The notes: generated by a model not told the origin, from the sequence alone. DNA of 64,000 nucleotides from Paracoccaceae bacterium (GCA_030758115.1 JANREX010000049.1:1-64000), one strand, 5' to 3'. Shown: positions 1-8,918, counted from the stretch's first letter. Translations and numbers: made by a program.

Positions 1-6
1 AATGCT

Positions 7-83
7 TGGTAGCGGAGGAGGGACTCGAACCCCCGACACGCGGATTATGATTCCGCTGCTCTAACCAACTGAGCTACTCCGCC
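7..83 (-). tRNA. tRNA-Met (CAU), elongator type
   Basis: Read on the minus strand, the gene folds into a full cloverleaf. The acceptor arm GGCGGAG pairs with CTCCGCT, with a G-U closing pair. The D arm is AGCTCAGTTGG, the anticodon stem GCGGA/TCCGC encloses the loop ATCATAA with anticodon CAT, and the T arm carries GGTTCGAGTCC. The 3' CCA is encoded at 7-9. The overall sequence matches the elongator tRNA-Met type; tRNA-Ile with a lysidine-modified CAU is the alternative, but the stem sequences look like Met. Confidence 0.93.
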
Positions 84-313
84 GAAGCGAGTTGCGCTTT
101 ACGAAAGCGCGGGTGGCGCGTCAAGGGCCAAACAGCAAGACGCGCCCTGTTTGCCGAAAAAGCGACAGGTGGCAGGCCCGGCATCAGACCATGCTCGGCC
201 TGCAAGCCGCGGCCCATGATTGAACCACCCTCTCCAAAAAGCACAAAAATTAATCATACCGGCAAAAAATTAGGCGAACCCTCCGAATTGCCGGCCTGAA
301 ACCGTTGCGATCT

Positions 314-1276
314 ATGTCTCTCGCAAAAACAGACCGCCATGATCCGAGCGTCATGAAACCGTGGCTGTCGGCACATGTGCCGCAGGACACGCATCCAAGC
401 GAACCAAGGGAGGCGGCCATTCTGGACGCGGCGCAGATCCTACCGCCTGCCAGTTGCACCAGTCCTCCGCGCGCGGTGGGCACTCTGCTGCTGCAATCGA
501 AGCATCGCGCGGACAATGCAACATCGGCATTGGGCGACCTGCGGCATTCTGGCTGCCTCAAGGCGCTTTTTCCACGTGGACCGGCAGATCGTCTGAACGC
601 GGTCATGGTCAACACATCCGGCGGGATCACCGGTGGCGACGACCTGCGGATCGAGGCGCGGATCGGCACGCGCAGCCGGCTGAGCCTGACCACGCAGGCC
701 GCCGAGCGCATCTATCGCGCCAGTGGCACCGCGCCCGGTCGCGTCAGCACCCGCGTCACGGTCGAAGCCGGCGGCCGGCTGGACTGGTTGCCGCAGGAGA
801 CGATCCTTTTCGATGACGCGCGCCTTGACCGCAGGCTCAGGGTTGATCTTGCCCATGATGCGCAATGCCTTCTGGTCGAGACGCTGGTCTTTGGCCGGAC
901 GGCCATGGGCGAACATGTCGCGAAACTGGACCTTTCGGATCGTATTTCCGTCTGGCGCGACGGACAGCCCCTGTTCGTGGACCGGATGCGCCTTTGTGGC
1001 GACGCCTCGGTGATGTTGCGCCGCCGCGCCCTGGGCCAGGGTGCGGTTGCGATGGCATCGGTCCTTCTGGCCACCCAGGCGGACAGCGGTGCGGCCCCCG
1101 CGTTTCTCGAACAGTTGCGCCCGCAGTTGCCCGCGCAGGCCGGTGCCTCGCTGATCCGGCCGGGCCTGCTGTTCCTGCGTCTGACGGCCAGCGACAGTTT
1201 CGAATTGCGCCGGAGCCTGATCCCGGTGCTGGCAATGCTGAACGATGGGCCCTTGCCCCGAACATGGATGATCTGA
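314..1276 (+). CDS. ureD: Urease accessory protein UreD
   Basis: UreD is the scaffold that, with UreF and UreG, delivers nickel to apo-urease in the cytoplasm. The roughly 320-residue product has the family core: a [12 protein letters not shown] entry, the [10 protein letters not shown] segment, [10 protein letters not shown] and the [13 protein letters not shown] block. It is the first gene of a same-strand urease cluster and ends one base before ureA. The start is uncertain. I chose the ATG at 314; a TTG at 305 and an ATG at 353 are also in frame, and none has a convincing ribosome binding site. The 230 bases upstream, back to the tRNA, are AT-richer near 240-275 and may hold the promoter, but no clear motif was seen. 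Confidence 0.9.
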   Translation: MSLAKTDRHDPSVMKPWLSAHVPQDTHPSEPREAAILDAAQILPPASCTSPPRAVGTLLLQSKHRADNATSALGDLRHSGCLKALFPRGPADRLNAVMVNTSGGITGGDDLRIEARIGTRSRLSLTTQAAERIYRASGTAPGRVSTRVTVEAGGRLDWLPQETILFDDARLDRRLRVDLAHDAQCLLVETLVFGRTAMGEHVAKLDLSDRISVWRDGQPLFVDRMRLCGDASVMLRRRALGQGAVAMASVLLATQADSGAAPAFLEQLRPQLPAQAGASLIRPGLLFLRLTASDSFELRRSLIPVLAMLNDGPLPRTWMI

Positions 1277-1277
1277 G

Positions 1278-1580
1278 ATGAACCTGACCCCGAGAGAAAA
1301 AGACAAGCTGCTGGTCGCCATGGCCGCCGAGGTTGCGCGCAAGCGCCTGGCGCGGGGGGTCAAGCTGAACCATCCCGAGGCAATCGCCCTGATCACCGAC
1401 ACGGTGGTGGAAGGCGCGCGCGATGGCCGGTCCGTCGCCGACATGATGCAGGCGGGCGCGCAGGTGATCACTCGCGCCGATTGCATGGAGGGCGTGCCCG
1501 AGATGATCCACGAGGTTCAGGTCGAGGCGACCTTTCCCGATGGCACCAAGCTGGTGACCGTTCATAATCCGATCCGTTGA
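1278..1580 (+). CDS. ureA: Urease subunit gamma UreA
   Basis: This is the smallest structural subunit of urease, which hydrolyses urea to ammonia and carbamate in the cytoplasm. The product is 100 residues, the normal length for a separate gamma subunit. It begins [12 protein letters not shown] and carries the family segments [13 protein letters not shown] and [20 protein letters not shown], ending in VTVHNPI. It follows ureD by one base, so the two are probably translationally coupled. Gamma and beta are separate genes here, unlike the fused UreAB of Helicobacter. Confidence 0.97.
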   Translation: MNLTPREKDKLLVAMAAEVARKRLARGVKLNHPEAIALITDTVVEGARDGRSVADMMQAGAQVITRADCMEGVPEMIHEVQVEATFPDGTKLVTVHNPIR

Positions 1581-1600
1581 TAGTTGCAGGAGCTCATGGA

Positions 1601-1765
1601 ATGATCCGTATCACAATCCCCCTCGCCGCCCTCTGGGCCACCCCGCTTCTGGCCCATGACGGGATGCATTTGCATCCGCATGCCGATCATCCGGCCTGGT
1701 CGCTGGTCATGCTGGCCTCGGCCGTGGTCGGGGTTGCGGCCTATCTGGCCTGGCGCCGCAGATGA
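1601..1765 (+). CDS. Small membrane protein inside the urease cluster
   Basis: The product is about 54 residues. It has an N-terminal hydrophobic, signal-like segment ([18 protein letters not shown]), a histidine-rich stretch ([13 protein letters not shown], five His), then one membrane span and a basic end (AYLAWRRR). The ATG at 1601 sits about nine bases after GCAGGAG; a longer in-frame start at 1577 would overlap ureA and has no better site. Its stop overlaps the ureB start (1762-1765), so it is part of the operon. I do not recognise a named family. The histidines and the position suggest a nickel- or urea-related role at the membrane, which is inference only. Confidence 0.7.
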   Translation: MIRITIPLAALWATPLLAHDGMHLHPHADHPAWSLVMLASAVVGVAAYLAWRRR

Positions 1766-2067
1766 TCCCCGGCGAGCTTTTCCCCGCGGCGGGCGTGCTG
1801 ACCCTGAACGCAGGGCGCGACGCGATCACGCTGATGGTGGCGAATACCGGCGACCGCCCGGTGCAGGTGGGCAGTCACTATCATTTCGCCGAGACGAACC
1901 CGGCGCTGGAGTTTGACCGTGCCGCCGCGCGCGGGATGCGGCTGGATATCGCCGCCGGGACCGCCGTGCGCTTCGAGCCGGGGCAGCGGCGCGAGGTGCA
2001 GCTGATCCCCTATGGTGGGGACCGCATCGTGCAGGGGTTCAATCAGGCGGTGATGGGGCCACTCTAG
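1762..2067 (+). CDS. ureB: Urease subunit beta UreB
   Basis: This is the beta structural subunit of the urease (UreABC)3 trimer. The 101-residue product starts [11 protein letters not shown] and has the conserved [19 protein letters not shown] segment, then [21 protein letters not shown] and a C-terminal GFNQAVMG. It overlaps the preceding small membrane gene by four bases (ATGA) and precedes ureC by 38 bases. Length and motifs are normal for the family. Confidence 0.97.
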   Translation: MIPGELFPAAGVLTLNAGRDAITLMVANTGDRPVQVGSHYHFAETNPALEFDRAAARGMRLDIAAGTAVRFEPGQRREVQLIPYGGDRIVQGFNQAVMGPL

Positions 2068-2105
2068 GTCCCGCCGCGCGCAACATTCGTCAAAGGATCA
2101 TTCCG

Positions 2106-3866
2106 ATGCCCGTCAATATCTCCCGCCCCGACTATGCCGCCATGTATGGCCCCACCACGGGTGACAGGCTGCGGCTGGCCGATACCGACCTGATCATCGA
2201 GGTCGAGCGCGACCTGACCGCCCTTGCCGTGGGCAGCGCCATGAGCGGGGGCAGCGGGCCGAACGCCGCCATCTATGGCGAGGAGGTCAAGTTCGGCGGC
2301 GGCAAGGTGATCCGCGACGGGATGGGCCAGTCTCAGGTGACCCGCGCAGGCGGGGCGGTGGATACGGTCATCACCAATGCGCTGATCGTGGACTGGACGG
2401 GCATATACAAGGCCGATGTCGGTCTGCGCGACGGGCGCATCCATGCCATCGGCAAGGCGGGCAATCCCGATACGCAACCCGGTGTCAGCATCATCGTCGG
2501 ACCGGGGACCGAGGTGATCGCAGGCGAAGGGCGCATCCTGACAGCGGGCGGGTTCGACAGCCATATCCATTACATCTGCCCGCAGCAGATGGAGGATGCG
2601 CTCCATTCCGGCGTGACCACGATGCTGGGCGGTGGAACTGGCCCGGCGCATGGGACGCTGGCCACCACGGTGACGCCGGGGCCGTGGCACATGGCGCGGA
2701 TGTTGCAGGCGGCGGATGCCTTTCCGATGAACCTTGCCTTTGCAGGCAAGGGCAATGCCTCGCGCCCCGCCGCACTGGAAGAGCAGATCCTTGCCGGGGC
2801 CTGCGCACTGAAACTGCATGAGGATTGGGGCACCACCCCTGCCGCGATCGATTGCTGCCTGTCGGTGGCCGATGCCATGGACGTGCAGGTGATGATCCAT
2901 ACCGATACGCTGAACGAAAGCGGTTTTGTGGAACATACCGTGGCGGCGCTCAAGGGGCGCACGATCCATGCCTTCCACACCGAAGGCGCGGGCGGCGGGC
3001 ATGCACCCGACATCATCAAGATCTGCGGGCTGCCGAATGTCCTGCCGTCGTCGACGAACCCGACGCGGCCTTTCACGGTCAATACGGTGGATGAACACCT
3101 CGACATGCTGATGGTCTGCCATCATCTGGACAAGTCCATCCCCGAGGATGTGGCCTTTGCCGAAAGCCGGATCCGGCGCGAGACGATTGCAGCGGAAGAC
3201 ATCCTGCATGACATGGGCGCGTTTTCCATCATCGCCTCGGACAGTCAGGCCATGGGCCGGGTGGGCGAGGTGCTGATCCGCACATGGCAGACCGCCGACA
3301 AGATGCGCAAGCAGCGCGGGCGCCTGCCCGAAGAAACCGGCGAGAATGACAATTTCCGGGTGCGCCGCTATATCGCGAAATACACGATCAACCCGGCCAT
3401 CGCGCATGGCATCTCGGCCCATATTGGCAGTATCGAGGTCGGCAAACGCGCCGATCTGGTGCTGTGGAACCCGGCCTTCTTTGGCGTGAAGCCCGAGATG
3501 GTGCTGATGGCGGGCACGATCGTGCTGGCGCAGATGGGTGATCCGAATGCTTCGATCCCGACGCCGCAGCCGGTCTATTCGCGCCCCATGTTCGGGGCTT
3601 ACGGGCGGTCGCTGGAACATAGCGCCGTGACCTTCGTGTCCGAGGCGGCGCAGGCCGACGGGATCAGGGGCAAGCTGGGTCTGGCGAAACAGACGCTGGC
3701 CGTGACCAACACGCGCCAGATCGGCAAGGCCGATCTGAAGCTGAACACGGCCACACCCCATATCGACGTGAACCCCGAAACCTACGAGGTGCGTGCGGAT
3801 GGCGAATTGCTGACCTGCGAACCTGCGACCGTGCTGCCGATGGCACAGCGCTATTTCCTGTATTGA
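2106..3866 (+). CDS. ureC: Urease catalytic subunit alpha UreC
   Basis: This is the nickel-containing catalytic subunit. The active-site residues are in place: His153 and His155 in DSHIHYIC, the carbamylated lysine at 236 in ALKLHEDWG, the [12 protein letters not shown] and [20 protein letters not shown] flap segments, and [12 protein letters not shown] with the nickel-ligating Asp. The protein is 586 residues against the usual 567-570. The numbering offset of 19 from classic urease arises from an extra segment of about 18 residues ([18 protein letters not shown]) between VERDLT and [10 protein letters not shown]. The start follows AAGGATC. It lies between ureB and ureE in the same operon. 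Confidence 0.98.
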   Translation: MPVNISRPDYAAMYGPTTGDRLRLADTDLIIEVERDLTALAVGSAMSGGSGPNAAIYGEEVKFGGGKVIRDGMGQSQVTRAGGAVDTVITNALIVDWTGIYKADVGLRDGRIHAIGKAGNPDTQPGVSIIVGPGTEVIAGEGRILTAGGFDSHIHYICPQQMEDALHSGVTTMLGGGTGPAHGTLATTVTPGPWHMARMLQAADAFPMNLAFAGKGNASRPAALEEQILAGACALKLHEDWGTTPAAIDCCLSVADAMDVQVMIHTDTLNESGFVEHTVAALKGRTIHAFHTEGAGGGHAPDIIKICGLPNVLPSSTNPTRPFTVNTVDEHLDMLMVCHHLDKSIPEDVAFAESRIRRETIAAEDILHDMGAFSIIASDSQAMGRVGEVLIRTWQTADKMRKQRGRLPEETGENDNFRVRRYIAKYTINPAIAHGISAHIGSIEVGKRADLVLWNPAFFGVKPEMVLMAGTIVLAQMGDPNASIPTPQPVYSRPMFGAYGRSLEHSAVTFVSEAAQADGIRGKLGLAKQTLAVTNTRQIGKADLKLNTATPHIDVNPETYEVRADGELLTCEPATVLPMAQRYFLY

Positions 3867-3884
3867 TCCGAAAGGCCTGATCCG

Positions 3885-4466
3885 ATGACCCTGCCCCATA
3901 GCCATCATCTGACCCGCGCCGCCGATCTGCCGCCCGCGACGGATCACTGCCTGCTGACCTATGACGCGCGTTTTCTGCGCCGCAAGCGGCTGGAGACGGT
4001 GGCAGGTGCGCCTTTCCTGATCGATCTGGCGCAGACCGTATCGGTGGATCAGGGCGACGGATTCATCCTGTCGGACGGGCGCGTGATCGCGGTGCAGGCC
4101 GCCGCCGAGGCGCTGCTGGAGGTGCGCGGCACCGATCTGGTGCGGCTGGCCTGGCATATCGGCAACCGCCACACCCCCTGCCAGATCGAGGCGGACCGCC
4201 TGCTGATCCAGCGGGACAGGGTGATGCGCGACATGCTGGCCCTGCTGGGGGCTGACGTGGCCGAGGTGACGGAACCCTTCACGCCTGAGGGCGGCGCCTA
4301 TGGCCATGGTCGCACCCATGGGCACAGCCATGGCGATGCGCATGGCAATCCGGTTGCGGATGAACATACGCACGCGCATGGGCATGGGCACGACCATGAT
4401 CACGATCACAGCCATGGGCATGAGCATGAGCATGGTCATCACCATCATCACGCGCATGAGCATTGA
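3885..4466 (+). CDS. ureE: Urease accessory nickel metallochaperone UreE
   Basis: UreE binds nickel and hands it to the UreDFG complex. Residues about 20-135 form the two usual UreE domains, recognisable from RRKRLETVAG, the VSVDQGDGFILSDGRVIAVQ region and LAWHIGNRHTPCQIE, which contains the conserved metal-binding His. The last 54 or so residues are an extreme histidine tail with 24 His alternating with Gly, Asp and Glu. The coding sequence of this tail is a degenerate CAT/CAC-rich repeat, which creates large spurious open frames on both strands. The 3' end overlaps ureF by 11 bases. Confidence 0.96.
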   Translation: MTLPHSHHLTRAADLPPATDHCLLTYDARFLRRKRLETVAGAPFLIDLAQTVSVDQGDGFILSDGRVIAVQAAAEALLEVRGTDLVRLAWHIGNRHTPCQIEADRLLIQRDRVMRDMLALLGADVAEVTEPFTPEGGAYGHGRTHGHSHGDAHGNPVADEHTHAHGHGHDHDHDHSHGHEHEHGHHHHHAHEH

Positions 4467-5118
4467 GTTGATACCGACACCCCATCTTGTGACGCTGATG
4501 CAATGGCTCTCGCCCGCCTATCCGGTCGGGGGGTTCAGCTATTCGCACGGCCTGGAATGGGCGGTCGAAGCCGGGGACGTCACCGATGCCGCCGGGTTCC
4601 GGGAATGGCTGGCCGACATCCTTGAATATGGCACCGGTCGCAATGATGCGATCCTGCTGGCGGCTGCCTATCGCGCCACGGACGCGGCAGCATTGGGTCA
4701 TGTGGATGCCGTCGCCCGCGCGCTTGCGCCCTCGGCCGAACGGCTGCTGGAGACCACGGCGCAGGGGGCTGCCTTCGTGCGCACCACCGCCGACATCTGG
4801 GCGATCGAGCTGCCGACACTGTGCTATCCGGTCGCCGTCGGCCGGGCCGCAGCCCTGATTGGTGTGGGGCTTGAACAGGTGCTGCCGCTTTACCTGCACG
4901 GCTTTGCCTCCAATCTGACCGGTGCGGCGATGCGGCTGGTCCCGCTGGGCCAGACCGAGGGCCAGCGCGTGCTGGCCGCGATGACCCCGCTGTGCGATCT
5001 GCTGGCGCAAGAGGCGCTGGCCGGCGATGGCCTGGACGATCTGGGCGGCTGCACCCTGTTGGCGGATATCGCGGCGATGAAACATGAAACCCAATACACA
5101 AGGCTTTTCAGATCATGA
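4456..5118 (+). CDS. ureF: Urease accessory protein UreF
   Basis: UreF is the all-helical activator in the UreD-UreF-UreG complex that loads nickel into urease. The 220-residue product has [24 protein letters not shown] near the N-terminus and [15 protein letters not shown], matching the family. I chose the ATG at 4456, inside the last codons of ureE. A longer reading in this frame would begin within the antisense-like His-tail coding and gives a Met/Arg-rich leader that is clearly an artefact. It overlaps ureG by four bases. Confidence 0.94.
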   Translation: MSIELIPTPHLVTLMQWLSPAYPVGGFSYSHGLEWAVEAGDVTDAAGFREWLADILEYGTGRNDAILLAAAYRATDAAALGHVDAVARALAPSAERLLETTAQGAAFVRTTADIWAIELPTLCYPVAVGRAAALIGVGLEQVLPLYLHGFASNLTGAAMRLVPLGQTEGQRVLAAMTPLCDLLAQEALAGDGLDDLGGCTLLADIAAMKHETQYTRLFRS

Positions 5119-5726
5119 CCTCACCCCATGGACCCTTGCGGATCGGTATCGGCGGCCCTGTGGGCGCGGGCAAGACCACGCTGACCGCCGCCCTGTGCCG
5201 CGCCTTGCGCGACGATTATTCCGTGGGGGCGATCACCAATGACATCTACACTCAGGAAGACGCCGAAGCGCTGATGCGCATGCAGGTCCTGCCCATGGAC
5301 CGGATCATCGGGGTGGAAACCGGGGGCTGTCCGCACACTGCCATCCGCGAGGATGCCTCGATCAACCTGGCGGCTGTCGCCGAAATGCGCGCACGCCACC
5401 CCGAGGTCGAGGTGGTGCTGATCGAGAGCGGCGGCGACAACCTGTCGGCCACCTTCAGCCCGGAACTGGCGGACCTGACGATCTATGTGATCGACGTGGC
5501 GGCAGGCGAGGAAATCCCGCGCAAGGGCGGGCCTGCGATCACGCGGTCGGATATCCTTGTGATCAACAAGACCGATCTTGCCCCGCATGTTGGCGCCTCG
5601 CTCGAGGTGATGGAGCGTGACGCGACCCGGATGCGGGCGGGGCGCCCCTTTGTCTTTGCCGCCCTGCGCAAGAGTGAAGGGCTGGATGATGTGGTCGGCC
5701 TGATCAAGACGATCGGCGGACTGTGA
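5115..5726 (+). CDS. ureG: Urease accessory GTPase UreG
   Basis: UreG is a SIMIBI-class GTPase whose GTP hydrolysis drives nickel insertion into urease. The 203-residue protein has the P-loop [11 protein letters not shown] near residue 14, the switch region [13 protein letters not shown], the nickel-binding CPH motif in [20 protein letters not shown], and the guanine-specificity motif NKTDLAPHV. It overlaps ureF by four bases and is the last urease gene. A dispersed repeat follows its stop. Confidence 0.97.
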   Translation: MTSPHGPLRIGIGGPVGAGKTTLTAALCRALRDDYSVGAITNDIYTQEDAEALMRMQVLPMDRIIGVETGGCPHTAIREDASINLAAVAEMRARHPEVEVVLIESGGDNLSATFSPELADLTIYVIDVAAGEEIPRKGGPAITRSDILVINKTDLAPHVGASLEVMERDATRMRAGRPFVFAALRKSEGLDDVVGLIKTIGGL

Positions 5727-5755
5727 TCCTGCAGCCTTGCACCTGCCGCGCGGGC

Positions 5756-5795
5756 GGAGCCTCCGGCGGGGATATTTGGGGCAAGAAGAAGCAGG
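5756..5795 (+). repeat. Dispersed intergenic repeat, copy 1
   Basis: This copy reads CTCCGGCGGGGATATTT then GGGGCAAGAAGAAGCAGG. It lies between the convergent ureG and thiolase genes. Related copies occur at 26609-26645, 31074-31129 and 36280-36315. They share the core GGGATATTT-N2-GGCAAGAAGAAG. Confidence 0.75.
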
Positions 5796-5798
5796 CGG

Positions 5799-7061
5799 TC
5801 ACGCGCCTGCCGGCCCCTCCAGCAGGATGACGGAGCACGCGGCCTCGTCAAAGCCGATGACGCCGCCGCCGTTTTCGGCCAGCGCGATGCGCGCCTTTTC
5901 CGCCTGACGGTCACCTGCCTCGTGGCGCAGTTGCAACGTCAGTTCGTGGATCATCGAGAGGCCCGTGGCGCCCACCGGGTGCCCCTTGGACACGAGCCCG
6001 CCCGAGAGGTTGATGGGCAGGCGTCCACCAAGGGAGGTAGCGCCCGATTCCATCAGCGCGCCCCCCTTGCCATCGTCACAGAAGCCCAGCATCTCGGCCT
6101 GGAAAATCTCGCAGAAGGAGGTGGCGTCATGCACCTCGGCCAAGTCGACATCCGCAGGGGTCAGGCCTGAGGCGGCATAGGCTTTTTGCGCGGCAACACG
6201 GGACAGCCCCGGCTCGTCAGGGGCGCGATACTTGCCCCCCGTCAGGACAGAGGCCCGCACCTTGACGGCGCGCGCCTGCACATCGGCAGGTTGGGCCCGC
6301 AGGAAGTCTTCCGAGCACAGGAGCGCCGCCGCAGCCCCGTCGCCGATGGGCGCGCACATGGAACGTGTGAGCGGATAGGATATCGGCCGATCCGCCAGCA
6401 CATCGTCCACGGGCACCTCGAACCGGTACTGCGCCTTGGGGTTCAGCGATCCGTGGTGATGGTTCTTGGATGCGGCGATGGCGATCTGGCGCTGGGTCGT
6501 GCCGTAGCGCTTCATGTGCCAGGCAGCCTGCATCGCATAGGTATCCATGAAAACGGTGCCGCCGCCCGCCTTGGCATCGAAGGGCTTGCCGGCCTCATCG
6601 CCGCGCGCGGCGTAATAGGCATGCCATTCCTCGGGATCGAGCTGATCGATGCCGCCGTCAAAGATTTCCTGCGTGCGGGCCGCGTCACCGGGAAAGAAGG
6701 TCTTTTCGACACCGATCGCGAGCGACACCTCGGCCTGACCCGACAGGATATCCTTCCATGCGCCGTGAAACGCCATGGAGGCCGTGGCGCAGCCGCCTTC
6801 CACATTGATCATGCCGACGCGTTCGGGGAACAGCCCCTCGCGCACCAGCGGTGTGAAACAGACCTGTCCGCGAATGTTGCGCTGCCCGAAGGTGCCCATG
6901 CCGCAATTGCCGAACCATCCCATCTCGATATCGGCGCCGGTTTCAAGCCCGGCATCGGCCAGCACATCCAGATAGGCCTCGCGGGTCAGGTCCTTGAAAC
7001 CCGCATCGGGCCGCTTGCCAAAGACGGTACAGGAAGTGCCGAGGATATAGACGTCACGCAT
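5799..7061 (-). CDS. SCP2-type thiolase family protein
   Basis: This 420-residue protein resembles the thiolase or lipid-transfer (SCP-x) branch, which cleaves or forms 3-ketoacyl-CoA. The nucleophile is probably Cys91 in EGGCATASMAF. LAEVHDATSFCE replaces the NEAFA of classic thiolases, HPVGATGLSM supplies the catalytic His, and AENGGG stands near the end. The start at 7061 follows GGAAGG. A longer frame to 7136 lacks a good site and would add a non-conserved leader. It is divergent from the TRAP operon starting at 7319, and a CAAAC-N4-ATTTG site lies 65 bases upstream. The substrate is unknown. Confidence 0.85.
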   Translation of the reverse strand: MRDVYILGTSCTVFGKRPDAGFKDLTREAYLDVLADAGLETGADIEMGWFGNCGMGTFGQRNIRGQVCFTPLVREGLFPERVGMINVEGGCATASMAFHGAWKDILSGQAEVSLAIGVEKTFFPGDAARTQEIFDGGIDQLDPEEWHAYYAARGDEAGKPFDAKAGGGTVFMDTYAMQAAWHMKRYGTTQRQIAIAASKNHHHGSLNPKAQYRFEVPVDDVLADRPISYPLTRSMCAPIGDGAAAALLCSEDFLRAQPADVQARAVKVRASVLTGGKYRAPDEPGLSRVAAQKAYAASGLTPADVDLAEVHDATSFCEIFQAEMLGFCDDGKGGALMESGATSLGGRLPINLSGGLVSKGHPVGATGLSMIHELTLQLRHEAGDRQAEKARIALAENGGGVIGFDEAACSVILLEGPAGA

Positions 7062-7125
7062 GCGGGGTTTCCTTCCGATCCCAGTGAATTGGCTCTGTTC
7101 GTCGATCTTTGTGTTTGACAGTCGC

Positions 7126-7139
7126 CAAACAATCATTTG
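7126..7139. promoter_or_regulatory. PsrA-like operator, site A
   Basis: The sequence CAAAC-AATC-ATTTG is an imperfect inverted repeat 65 bases before the SCP2-type thiolase. It belongs to a set of four related sites in this catabolic block (7209-7222, 16557-16570, 22583-22596). The set resembles the CAAAC-N4-GTTTG palindrome known for the TetR-family fatty-acid regulator PsrA. The function is inferred. Confidence 0.5.
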
Positions 7140-7208
7140 ATTTATGTCATGGAACGATCATCGCTTCAAGGTATCGATCATGCGATTCGGAACATGGCAG
7201 GATTTGAG

Positions 7209-7222
7209 CAAACAGTTGTTTG
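7209..7222. promoter_or_regulatory. PsrA-like operator, site B
   Basis: The sequence CAAAC-AGTT-GTTTG has perfect five-base arms, extendable to CAAACA/TGTTTG. It lies about 97 bases before the first TRAP substrate-binding gene. Of the four sites it is the closest to the published PsrA consensus. Flanking bases (AGC before, CTTG shortly after) are shared with site C, which supports a common regulator. Confidence 0.55.
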
Positions 7223-7318
7223 TTACTTGCGCGTCATGTTGAATGGCCATCTGCATCAGGGAAAAGGGATGCAGGACGGCAAGACAAAGATCAACCAACG
7301 ATCAGGGAGGACGTTGTA

Positions 7319-8365
7319 ATGAAACCGATTTTCAAGGCCATCGCCATCACAGGCGCCATGGCGGGCCTGCTGGCGGGAACGGCAGGCCAGGTCACGGCGC
7401 AGGACTATCCGTCGCTGTCATTGCGCCTGGCGCATCCGCTGCCGCAAACATGGCCAGCTGCGGAATGGGACGGCTGGTGGGCCGAAGAAGTCGCCCGTCG
7501 GTCCGGCGGCAAGATCCAGATCGAGGTCTTCTGGGCTGGCCAGATCGGCAGCCTGACCGAGATCAAGTCGCTGGTCTCGAACGGCGCGGTCGACCTGGGT
7601 GTCTTCGCACAGGCTGTCCATGCCGAGGAACTGCCGCTGACCTCGGTGTCGGCCGGGTTGCTCAACCGTGTGTCGGCAAGCCCTGCGGTGGCCGACACCC
7701 TGGCAGGTGCGCTATACGCCACCGATCCCATCCGCGATGAACTGGGTGGTCAGAACCTGCATGTCCTGAAATGGACCGTTCCCTCGACCTATACCTTGCA
7801 GTGCAACCGTCCGATCAACAGCACCGCCGACCTGGCCGGGCTGCGGGTGCGCGCGGTGGGCGGGGCCTATGTTCCGATCTGGATGGAGTCACTGGGCATG
7901 GTGCCGACCCGTGTGCAGGCAACCGAGATCCGCGAAGGGCTGACGCGCGGCACACTGGACTGCAACTTCGGCCCGATCGAATGGGCGACCTTCTCGGGTT
8001 TCGAAACGGCAGCCCCCTACTGGTCCGACATCAACACCGGCAGTTTCACCACCTTCCAGCTTTATGTGTCGAAATCCGCCTGGGACGCTTTCCCGCAAGA
8101 GGTGCGTGACCTGATGACCGAGGTCGCCGAAGAGGCGATGGCCAAGGACCAGGCGGCGCTTGAAGGCGCGGCGGCCAAGGCTGTCGAGGCGTACAAGGCT
8201 GCAGGCGGTCAGATCGTGAACCTGTCGGACATGGACGCGCTGGTGGCGAAATCACCCGACATGATCAGCATCTGGGAACAGCGCATGACCGAGGCCGGGA
8301 TGGCGGAAAAGATTGCCCCCCTTGTCGGACCGATGCGCGAGGCGCAAAAATCCTTCCAGAACTGA
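7319..8365 (+). CDS. TRAP transporter substrate-binding protein (DctP family)
   Basis: This is a periplasmic solute receptor of a tripartite ATP-independent transporter. The product is 348 residues, with a signal peptide of about 28 residues ending near QVTAQ. It then shows LRLAHPLPQTWPAAE, ARRSGGKIQIEVF and the ligand-contact region GLRVRAVGGAYVPIWMESLGM. The ATG at 7319 follows AGGGAGGA. It is the first gene of a five-gene operon with the two TRAP membrane subunits, a CoA ligase and an SDR, so its ligand is probably an organic acid that is activated to a CoA thioester. The ligand itself cannot be read from the sequence. Confidence 0.9.
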   Translation: MKPIFKAIAITGAMAGLLAGTAGQVTAQDYPSLSLRLAHPLPQTWPAAEWDGWWAEEVARRSGGKIQIEVFWAGQIGSLTEIKSLVSNGAVDLGVFAQAVHAEELPLTSVSAGLLNRVSASPAVADTLAGALYATDPIRDELGGQNLHVLKWTVPSTYTLQCNRPINSTADLAGLRVRAVGGAYVPIWMESLGMVPTRVQATEIREGLTRGTLDCNFGPIEWATFSGFETAAPYWSDINTGSFTTFQLYVSKSAWDAFPQEVRDLMTEVAEEAMAKDQAALEGAAAKAVEAYKAAGGQIVNLSDMDALVAKSPDMISIWEQRMTEAGMAEKIAPLVGPMREAQKSFQN

Positions 8366-8381
8366 TGCGTTGACATGTGAT

Positions 8382-8409
8382 CGGGCGGTCATGTCCAAAT
8401 GGCCGCCCG
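8382..8409 (+). other. Intercistronic stem-loop between dctP and dctQ
   Basis: CGGGCGGTCAT (8382-8392) pairs with ATGGCCGCCCG (8399-8409) around a six-base loop, with one G-U pair. There is no U-tract. In TRAP operons such hairpins can favour expression of the binding protein over the membrane subunits. That role is inferred here. Confidence 0.5.
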
Positions 8410-8435
8410 TGCCACGCCGTCTGACAGGAGGGACG

Positions 8436-8918
8436 ATGCTGATTGAAAGACTGGCCAGTGCCGTGGCCGCAATAGCCCTGGCCTTGGTCATGCTTGTCGG
8501 GGTCACCGATATCGTCGCGGGCGAAATCCTTGGCGTCTTCCTGGCCTTCAAGGTCGACATGTCGGGCACACTGACGGCGGCGGCCATCTTTCTGGCATGG
8601 CCGCTTGTTCAATCACGCAATGAACACATAAACGTCGACCTGTTTTCCGGAATATTTCCGCGCTGGAGCATCATCCCGCGCGAGATCATTGCAAAACTTG
8701 CAGGTTTCATCTTCTTCGCGCTGATCGCGCGCGGCACCTGGAAGGTCGCCCTCGACAGTCTTGCGATCCGCGAGAAATCGGCCGCCACCCTGGGCTATCC
8801 GATTTGGCCCGCAAAACTGGCCTGCGCCATCGGTGCAAGCCTGGTGCTGCTGGTGATCACCCTGCAGATCGGGCGGCTGATCCACGAGATGTGGCGCGGC
8901 CGGAACAGGCATATCTGA
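8436..8918 (+). CDS. TRAP transporter small membrane subunit (DctQ family)
   Basis: The product is about 160 residues with four predicted membrane segments: MLIERLASAVAAIALALVMLVGV, a second around residues 40-60, AGFIFFALIARGTW and ACAIGASLVLLVITL. This is typical of the small permease subunit that pairs with DctM. The ATG at 8436 follows ACAGGAGGG, and its stop overlaps the start of dctM as TGATG. It shares the operon with the binding protein 70 bases upstream. Confidence 0.87.
   Translation: MLIERLASAVAAIALALVMLVGVTDIVAGEILGVFLAFKVDMSGTLTAAAIFLAWPLVQSRNEHINVDLFSGIFPRWSIIPREIIAKLAGFIFFALIARGTWKVALDSLAIREKSAATLGYPIWPAKLACAIGASLVLLVITLQIGRLIHEMWRGRNRHI

Noticed and set aside
170-186. A sigma-54-like TGGCA-GGCCCG-GCA upstream of ureD
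   Set aside because: The GG and GC elements are separated by eight bases instead of the required ten.
4300-4455. N-terminal extension of ureF read through the UreE tail
   Set aside because: The Met/Arg/Thr-rich leader is the shifted reading of the CAT/GGC repeats. UreF similarity begins at the ATG at 4456.
2064-4463. A 799-residue open frame antisense to ureC and ureE, rich in Met, His and Arg
   Set aside because: It mirrors codons of the clearly coding urease genes and their His tail, matches no family and has no ribosome binding site.
4300-4463. Short tandem-like DNA repeats that could suggest a CRISPR or satellite
   Set aside because: The periodicity is codon-scale and encodes the His-rich UreE tail. 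There are no spacers or regular repeat units.
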